A stretch of DNA of 64,000 nt from assembly GCA_024398835.1 (NCBI GenBank), contig JAKSIK010000009.1, positions 1 to 64,000 of the forward strand. Direction: 5' to 3'. The DNA comes from Fibrobacter sp. (GTDB taxonomy: Bacteria; Fibrobacterota; Fibrobacteria; Fibrobacterales; Fibrobacteraceae). The notes under the pieces are model-generated. The model was given only the letters and a program-made list of their open reading frames with translations. It was not told the origin of the DNA and did not search any database. Positions within the stretch are counted from its first letter, which is position 1, and the number at the start of each line of letters is the position of its first letter. The position numbers and the translations under genes were made by a program. Below are positions 58,805 to 64,000 of this stretch, in pieces.

Positions 58805-61591
58805 CTACTCAAATATTGCCGTCAAACTTTCCACATCTTCAGGAAGAATCGTGCGGGTTTCAGACATTTCTCCATCACTCCATCCCATAAACATGCCTCC
58901 ATTGGCTTTTGCCGTCAAAGTCACAGGCATTCCCTTAAAAAACTTTATAGTCATAGAGGAGTTGTCCAAAGAGAGATTGTGAACGAGAATCGCCCCCCTT
59001 CCGCTTGTGGAAAGTGTTACAGGGGTCAAATTTTCAAGACCAAAATATTCCTGCATTTCATCTAAAATTACTTGTTGGCGAGATTTCGCGAAAGTTCTCA
59101 TCTTTTCCAATTGCCCATCCATATAGCTCTCATTTAAATTCCAGCGCTTTTGATCTTTGGGAATCTCATATTCCACTTCAGACATTAGTGCGTTAATACG
59201 CGCAAGTAATCGGCCAGATTCAAAGTTCATGGATAGAAGCGTCGTCATGCGATTGATAAATGCGGCCTTGAAACTTTCATTTTCCAATAGGCGACGAAGC
59301 AACAATGTTGAGGCGGGGCCATTAGGATAATCTGGACCGCTTGCATTCAATGCATATTCAAATATGTTGTTCTTGAATTCGCTAAACTCATTGCCAAATC
59401 CAAAATCCATATCATAGATGAACCATTTCCACTTAGTCTTGGGATTTGTACCACGCCACTTCTTTAGGTTGTTGGCAGGCCAATCCCGATTATTCATGAA
59501 GATTTCCGTCTCCATGTAGTTCAGGAAGTTGTCCACATCTATTTGGGAAGCCACATAATCAAAATTTTCCTGGTTGTCCAGATGGTTGGTTTCCAACCAA
59601 TTCATCAAGGCCGTATATTCCGTAGAAGACCCCGCAGTAGCAGAGTTATCTGCCTTCAGCAAATCTACTTCATCTGGATCCATTCCATAGTGTGTCTCAA
59701 AATAATATTCCGTTGAACGCTCACGAATATTATGTATGCCAAAATACTCCCCGTTGTAGTACACAACGGATCCGCGACCTCGTTGATAATCTAGACCGAG
59801 GCCCTCTGTAACAGAACTACACAAGCGATCTCGAATATAATCGGCGCCGTAGTTTCCACCATTATTTCGAAGCAGGAATACCTTGAATTTTGTAAGGGCG
59901 GGAAAATCAGGGAACAGTGTATAACTCAAACGTTTGCTGCCATATTTTTCGCGGAATACAATGGCCGCAGATTTCTTTGCATTGGCTCGACTATAGTTTC
60001 CAAAAATCTGATAACCTGCATTTTCTGAAAAGGCAGGCGTGGGGAAGCCAGGTTCTATCAGCTCCACATGGATGGGAATTTCCCGATCAGCCCAATAATT
60101 AGCACCAAAATGCGGATCTGATTCTTGCGCATAATTCCCTTCCATATAAATTCCTGTATCTGGATCAAAGAATGACTTTGGATTCCCTGTCAAAAAGACA
60201 ACTGGCGTTTTAGGCTGGTCTTCAAAAACATACGTTCGCGTAACAATATCACTACGTAGCTTATTTGCGACAAAAGATGCGCAGCGAAGAACAATGGTTC
60301 CGCTAATGTTTTTTGATGTAACCAAGGGGGATAATGAAGTCGGCTCATAGCCACCTTCCTCACAACGAACGCTCTCGGAAGAAGGAAACGTTACTTCAAA
60401 CGGTTGCCTATAAAATCCCGATGGAGGAAGATTCTTTGTTGGTGCAACTGCTTGAGATGATTGGACTTTCATTGCCGTTGCCGCATAAGGGCTAGGCTTA
60501 GCAAATCCCCAGGTTCCTTTTCCATTAGTGGAGCTCAATGACCACGACTCCCCCGTAGGCATAGAAGGAAACTTCACAGAATCAACAAATGCTTTCGCCT
60601 TATCAATCAGATAAAGGTTTCCGCCACTCTTCTTTACTTTGAAATTCGTATGGGGTTCATGGCCACGATTTCGGGCAATATAAGATGTAATCTTAAATGT
60701 TAGTGGCAAAACTTCATTTTCATCGGGACTGAACCGAGTCCCATAAATATGGGCCAAATCTGGAAATGTAGACCCTGTGGGCATTGAAATCGTATAGGTG
60801 GTATTAGAATCCCCCGTACCCGTTACCGTTGTACTCCAACCTTTCCAATCATCCAAATCCGGCTGGGCCAATCCCAACTTAAGAATACGATTTTGTGTAA
60901 TAAATCCCTTCATCAAAATCTCGTTAGTTTTACTAAGGTCCTTCATATCTTCTGGCGATGAAGTTCCTGTACCAACGAAAAAGGAAATGGAATGCCAACC
61001 TAGTTCCACATTTTCCGCATACCGCATTGTTCCACCAAATGCGCGGTTTCCGTTTTCACTGAAGCATTGCCTTTTCCCCGGAAGAAAATCCACCGTGCTA
61101 TAACCGGCAATTGGCGTATTCTGAGAATCTGTCCATGTCCAACAACCAGGACCAATTAAGTTCACCGTATCAGATGGCGCCACATAATCCGGATAATCTT
61201 TTCCAGATAAAAACACCAGCATGTAGGACTTGGCTGGAATTGAAACATTTCCAAAGACCCACTTTTTCAAATTTGAAGGAGAGTCTGTCAATCCATAACC
61301 AGAAATATTTACAACTGAATTTGAGCGATTGTATAATTCCACCCAGCCAGCATCTCCACCCTCATGATCATCATAAACCGTATTGATGGGGTCCAGTTCC
61401 GTGAACACTACGGGAGAACCTGTAAAATCATCTTCTTCGCTAGAACTAGATGCTGCAGCACTTTGAGGGCCTTCTTCAGATTCGCTGCTCTCTATAGGCA
61501 AATCAGTCTGTACCGTTGTAGAATTGTCTCCAGAACAAGCAGCAAGAATAGCCGCCCAGACGCACAATAAAATCCCGAAAAACTTACGCAT
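58805..61591 (-). CDS. CotH-kinase / lamin-tail lipoprotein
   Basis: A 928-residue lipoprotein (lipobox LAAC; Ser/Glu-rich tether). Order of parts: lamin-tail-like domain (about 50-140; VVFTELDPINTVYDDHEGG... WVELYNRSNSVVNISGYGLTD), a beta-rich middle, a CotH kinase-like domain (about 490-800; EYFGIHNIRERSTEYYF, LLKADNSA, NNRDWPANNLKKWR, KWKWFIYDMDFGFG), and a C-terminal repeat-type module (about 875-928; MPVTLTAKANGGMFMGWSDGE). CotH proteins can phosphorylate surface proteins, but a substrate is unknown here. AAGGAA at 6 nt before the ATG at 61591 sets the start. It is followed by ugd. Confidence 0.85.
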   Translation of the reverse strand: MRKFFGILLCVWAAILAACSGDNSTTVQTDLPIESSESEEGPQSAAASSSSEEDDFTGSPVVFTELDPINTVYDDHEGGDAGWVELYNRSNSVVNISGYGLTDSPSNLKKWVFGNVSIPAKSYMLVFLSGKDYPDYVAPSDTVNLIGPGCWTWTDSQNTPIAGYSTVDFLPGKRQCFSENGNRAFGGTMRYAENVELGWHSISFFVGTGTSSPEDMKDLSKTNEILMKGFITQNRILKLGLAQPDLDDWKGWSTTVTGTGDSNTTYTISMPTGSTFPDLAHIYGTRFSPDENEVLPLTFKITSYIARNRGHEPHTNFKVKKSGGNLYLIDKAKAFVDSVKFPSMPTGESWSLSSTNGKGTWGFAKPSPYAATAMKVQSSQAVAPTKNLPPSGFYRQPFEVTFPSSESVRCEEGGYEPTSLSPLVTSKNISGTIVLRCASFVANKLRSDIVTRTYVFEDQPKTPVVFLTGNPKSFFDPDTGIYMEGNYAQESDPHFGANYWADREIPIHVELIEPGFPTPAFSENAGYQIFGNYSRANAKKSAAIVFREKYGSKRLSYTLFPDFPALTKFKVFLLRNNGGNYGADYIRDRLCSSVTEGLGLDYQRGRGSVVYYNGEYFGIHNIRERSTEYYFETHYGMDPDEVDLLKADNSATAGSSTEYTALMNWLETNHLDNQENFDYVASQIDVDNFLNYMETEIFMNNRDWPANNLKKWRGTNPKTKWKWFIYDMDFGFGNEFSEFKNNIFEYALNASGPDYPNGPASTLLLRRLLENESFKAAFINRMTTLLSMNFESGRLLARINALMSEVEYEIPKDQKRWNLNESYMDGQLEKMRTFAKSRQQVILDEMQEYFGLENLTPVTLSTSGRGAILVHNLSLDNSSMTIKFFKGMPVTLTAKANGGMFMGWSDGEMSETRTILPEDVESLTAIFE

Positions 61592-61601
61592 AGAAAATTC
61601 C

Positions 61602-62453
61602 TTAATCTTTTTGAGGCGTGGATTGTGAACGGCGAGGGCGGCGCACCACAAAAAGTGCCGCACCTGTCAAGACCAAGACAACAGAAATTATCTTCCCGAT
61701 GGGGAAGGCCTCCGAAAACACGAGGGCCCCAGCAAGCGTCGGGACTGCCGCGCCCACCGCGGCACTAAAAGGAATGATGAACAAGGCGCGGCCGCGTGAG
61801 AACGAAATCTGGGAATAGAGAAAAGCTATCCCATACGTGACAATGTAGCCCCAGACCCGCAAATCCAGAAGCAAGTTCCCAACAGTTCCCAAACCCACAT
61901 TGTCCAAATCAAAATCCATGGCGACGCTTTTATAAAAAGCTGCGGAAATTCCAAACCCGACACCCATAATCAAGGAATCCACAATTTCACGATCTTTGCC
62001 GAGGAGGTGAATGATGAGGGTGATTCCGCAAACCACTCCAGCATAAATCCAGAGCATGGACACATCTTGCACGCTGGTAGATTCCCCTGCCGTTTCCACG
62101 GAATACAAAAGACCCGCCACCACAAATACGATTGCCAAAATGATGCGTTTGGTGAGTTTTTCCTTCAAGAGCCAAAAACCCATCAATGCCGTAAGCACAG
62201 GGTTCAAAACCATCATGGGTTGCACCTGGCTTAAGTCATAACGGGCCATGGCGATGTAATAACCGATTGTCGCAAAACCCGAACAGAAAATCCCCAGCCA
62301 CCAGAATTTGTTGCTCACCACTCCCTTGAAAAAAGCCCAGGGGCGGGACACGCCGCCTGTAACCTTGCCCACTTTGGAAACTCCGGATTTTTCCAGGATG
62401 TTTCCGCAAGCAAAGAGAAACGCAGGGCCTATGGTGAGGAGGAGGAACAGCAT
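61602..62453 (-). CDS. EamA/DMT-family transporter
   Basis: A 283-residue inner-membrane protein with about ten hydrophobic segments in two EamA-like halves (first half ending near LLYSVETAG, second starting near MLWIYAGVVCG). Typical features are PMMVLNPVLTALMGFWLLKEKL and the matching AAVPTLAGALVFSEAFP. DMT transporters export amino acids, metabolites or nucleotide sugars; substrate is unknown. It lies between the lytic transglycosylase and the CotH gene with 10- and 13-bp gaps, suggesting one operon. Confidence 0.85.
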   Translation of the reverse strand: MLFLLLTIGPAFLFACGNILEKSGVSKVGKVTGGVSRPWAFFKGVVSNKFWWLGIFCSGFATIGYYIAMARYDLSQVQPMMVLNPVLTALMGFWLLKEKLTKRIILAIVFVVAGLLYSVETAGESTSVQDVSMLWIYAGVVCGITLIIHLLGKDREIVDSLIMGVGFGISAAFYKSVAMDFDLDNVGLGTVGNLLLDLRVWGYIVTYGIAFLYSQISFSRGRALFIIPFSAAVGAAVPTLAGALVFSEAFPIGKIISVVLVLTGAALFVVRRPRRSQSTPQKD

Positions 62454-62466
62454 AAAACTACATCAT

Positions 62467-64000
62467 CTAAAATTTGTCATAGATTTCTTGATAAATCCAG
62501 TAATTGCCCATAACGCGCTTTACATAATCGCGAGTTTCCCAATAGCTGATTTCTTCAGCACGAACATCCCAAGGAAGTCCCGCACCAGCCGCCTGCCAAC
62601 GTTTTGTGGGCTTGGGGCCTGCATTGTAGTTTCCTAAAACATACATGTAATCGTCTGCATATTCTGCTTTCAAATCCACAAGATAACGGACGCCCAGACG
62701 GATGTTCATGTAAGGATTATAGAGCAGCTTCGGATCAAACCAATCGGAGATTCCCTCTTTCGCCGCCAGCATTTTTCCTGTAGCGGGCATAATCTGCAAC
62801 AGCCCGCAGGCGCCAACTGGAGAAGCAATCTCGAAATTGAAAATGGATTCCTGACGCATGACGCTGTAAACGAAGAAGGGATCGATGCGGTCTCCCGAAT
62901 GGAACAGCACTTGCTCCTTAAAGGGAACAGGATAGAGGTAGTGGAGCACATCTATGGGTGGCGTCATCAAGCGACGGCGATCGATGTTGTTCTGGAACTG
63001 CCTTGCCAAACGGTAGCCTGCCGCAGTCTCGCCCATTTCATAGAAGAGTTGTCCATACTCATACAAGAAATCCAGTCGCTTGGCGTTTTTCTTGCGGGCT
63101 TCATCATAGAGGGCAAAGGCCTCGTCGCTAAAGCCATACTGGAACAGCAGGCGAATGCGGTTATAGCGCTCCGTGCTGTAAGAAGAGTCGGGCTTTCCGA
63201 CTTTCTGAGAAGCGCGAACCCAGGCTAAGGTTTCTTCTGGAGTCATGGTGACGCCATGAGCATAGGGAACTTTGGCGGCATCCATCAGTTTGTTTTCCAC
63301 AAGCTTCATGCGACTGCGGTGGGCGTAATAGGCCAGCGGGAAATCCTGAATGCAATCCAGGTAGGCTTCGCGCGCAAGAGAATCCTTCCCCAGCTTCATG
63401 TAGGCATCGCCGAGGAACATGCGAGCGCCACTACCGCTCCACAGGAAAGGCTCCTTCGAAGCATCAATGAAAGCCTCCACCGCCTCATTCCACTTTTCTT
63501 GCTTGAAGTAGATGAAGCCTATGCGGAATTTGGCCCACTGCCGCTTTACATTATTCTTGAAACGCTTGTTGGAAAGTTTCCGGAAGCATGTGAGAGCGCT
63601 ATCGTATTCCTGCTTCTGTTCGTATTCAAAACCGCGAACCCAGAGGTTATTGGCATTCTCCTTGCTGTACTGGCTCACATCTTGCAATAAGGAATCCATG
63701 AACTTGATTTCCTTATCGTACTTCTTGGCATCATTACGGTACAAGCGCAAAATGGATTGCATCCACAGGGGGCGCGCATCTACGGAATCGATGAGATAGC
63801 GGAACTGCTGAATGGATTCCACCTCACGCCCGAGGCCGCGGAGAGCAACAGCGCGCCGCTCCCAGAGAATGATGCGGGTGTCCATATCCAAGGTACTTGC
63901 CGGAAGAAGCTTCTGCAAGGAATCCTCCGGAGCCGGGGCGGCCATTTCCGGATGCTTCGCCAGTTGCAAAGAATCTAAGATATGAATGGAATCCAAAAGA
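62467..64000 (-). CDS. Soluble lytic transglycosylase (Slt-type), 5' end outside the window
   Basis: Cuts peptidoglycan between MurNAc and GlcNAc, forming 1,6-anhydro ends. The visible 510 codons are open to the window edge; a TTG near the edge is not a convincing start, so the N-terminus with its expected signal is missing. The visible N-terminal part is helical with TPR-like repeats (WVRGFEYEQKQEYDSALTCFRKL, AKFRIGFIYFKQEKWNEAVEAF). The C-terminal SLT domain carries catalytic Glu in SVMRQESIFNFEIASPVGACGLLQIMPATG and the later LGNYNAGP. The Slt70-like architecture is clear. Confidence 0.92.
   Translation of the reverse strand, partial: LLDSIHILDSLQLAKHPEMAAPAPEDSLQKLLPASTLDMDTRIILWERRAVALRGLGREVESIQQFRYLIDSVDARPLWMQSILRLYRNDAKKYDKEIKFMDSLLQDVSQYSKENANNLWVRGFEYEQKQEYDSALTCFRKLSNKRFKNNVKRQWAKFRIGFIYFKQEKWNEAVEAFIDASKEPFLWSGSGARMFLGDAYMKLGKDSLAREAYLDCIQDFPLAYYAHRSRMKLVENKLMDAAKVPYAHGVTMTPEETLAWVRASQKVGKPDSSYSTERYNRIRLLFQYGFSDEAFALYDEARKKNAKRLDFLYEYGQLFYEMGETAAGYRLARQFQNNIDRRRLMTPPIDVLHYLYPVPFKEQVLFHSGDRIDPFFVYSVMRQESIFNFEIASPVGACGLLQIMPATGKMLAAKEGISDWFDPKLLYNPYMNIRLGVRYLVDLKAEYADDYMYVLGNYNAGPKPTKRWQAAGAGLPWDVRAEEISYWETRDYVKRVMGNYWIYQEIYDKF

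Noticed and set aside
1-64000. CRISPR arrays, insertion sequences, integrases
   Set aside because: No regularly spaced repeats, transposase, integrase or cas-like protein was seen; the repeats found are short and irregular.

Overview
The window looks like part of the chromosome of a cellulolytic Fibrobacter (phylum Fibrobacterota). The main reasons are a circularly permuted GH16 lichenase of the type known from F. succinogenes, several secreted or lipoprotein cellulases (GH8 and two GH5), many Ser-rich lipoproteins, and C-terminal tails resembling type IX secretion (T9SS) sorting domains. No plasmid, integrase or transposase gene was seen. This placement is inferred from gene content only.

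Layout. 1-90: the 3' end of a tRNA-Leu(CAG) gene and a terminator. 144-2763 (minus): rpmH-rnpA-yidD-yidC, preceded by a cluster of DnaA-box-like sites. 2943-4879: a membrane diguanylate cyclase, a DivIVA-like protein and a YggU protein. 4929-9859: GH8 lipoprotein cellulase, a secreted CBM-like protein and a multidomain GH5. 10112-19663 (minus): a tight six-gene envelope operon with a CBM-like protein, three large outer-membrane beta-barrels (at least two clearly paralogous), a lipoprotein and a GH18-fold protein whose catalytic Glu is Gln. 19911-33993: a second GH5 lipoprotein, lpxA, a GT2, the operon ECF sigma / PorZ-like propeller / lipoprotein / cca, then dsbD, and argA-folE-glycogen synthase, and the permuted lichenase. 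34084-36345: pflB, with a clear promoter overlapped by a palindromic operator.

36598-45965 is an accessory island between pflB and pyrC. Its left part has KilA-N and RhuM-type regulator-like genes with duplicated upstream regions and one truncated copy. A gene-free stretch of about 700 bp with a diverged direct repeat follows. Its right part is an AT-rich five-gene plus-strand operon: C5-cytosine DNA methyltransferase, unknown protein, SNF2 helicase, MORC/MutL-like GHKL ATPase and HNH endonuclease. The last looks like a multi-gene restriction or anti-phage system and is the best candidate here for a poorly described biological system.

45966-64000 is mostly housekeeping on the minus strand: pyrC; hisE-hisG-EAL/HDOD-recR-engB-mlaE-mlaF; rpsB-tsf; pyrH-frr-uppS-cdsA; ugd; a CotH/lamin-tail lipoprotein, an EamA transporter and a lytic transglycosylase cut by the window edge. 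Functionally, the polysaccharide-degrading enzymes, surface barrels, T9SS-like parts and envelope lipid/peptidoglycan genes fit a Gram-negative cell that digests plant fibre at its surface and ferments the sugars partly through pyruvate formate-lyase.
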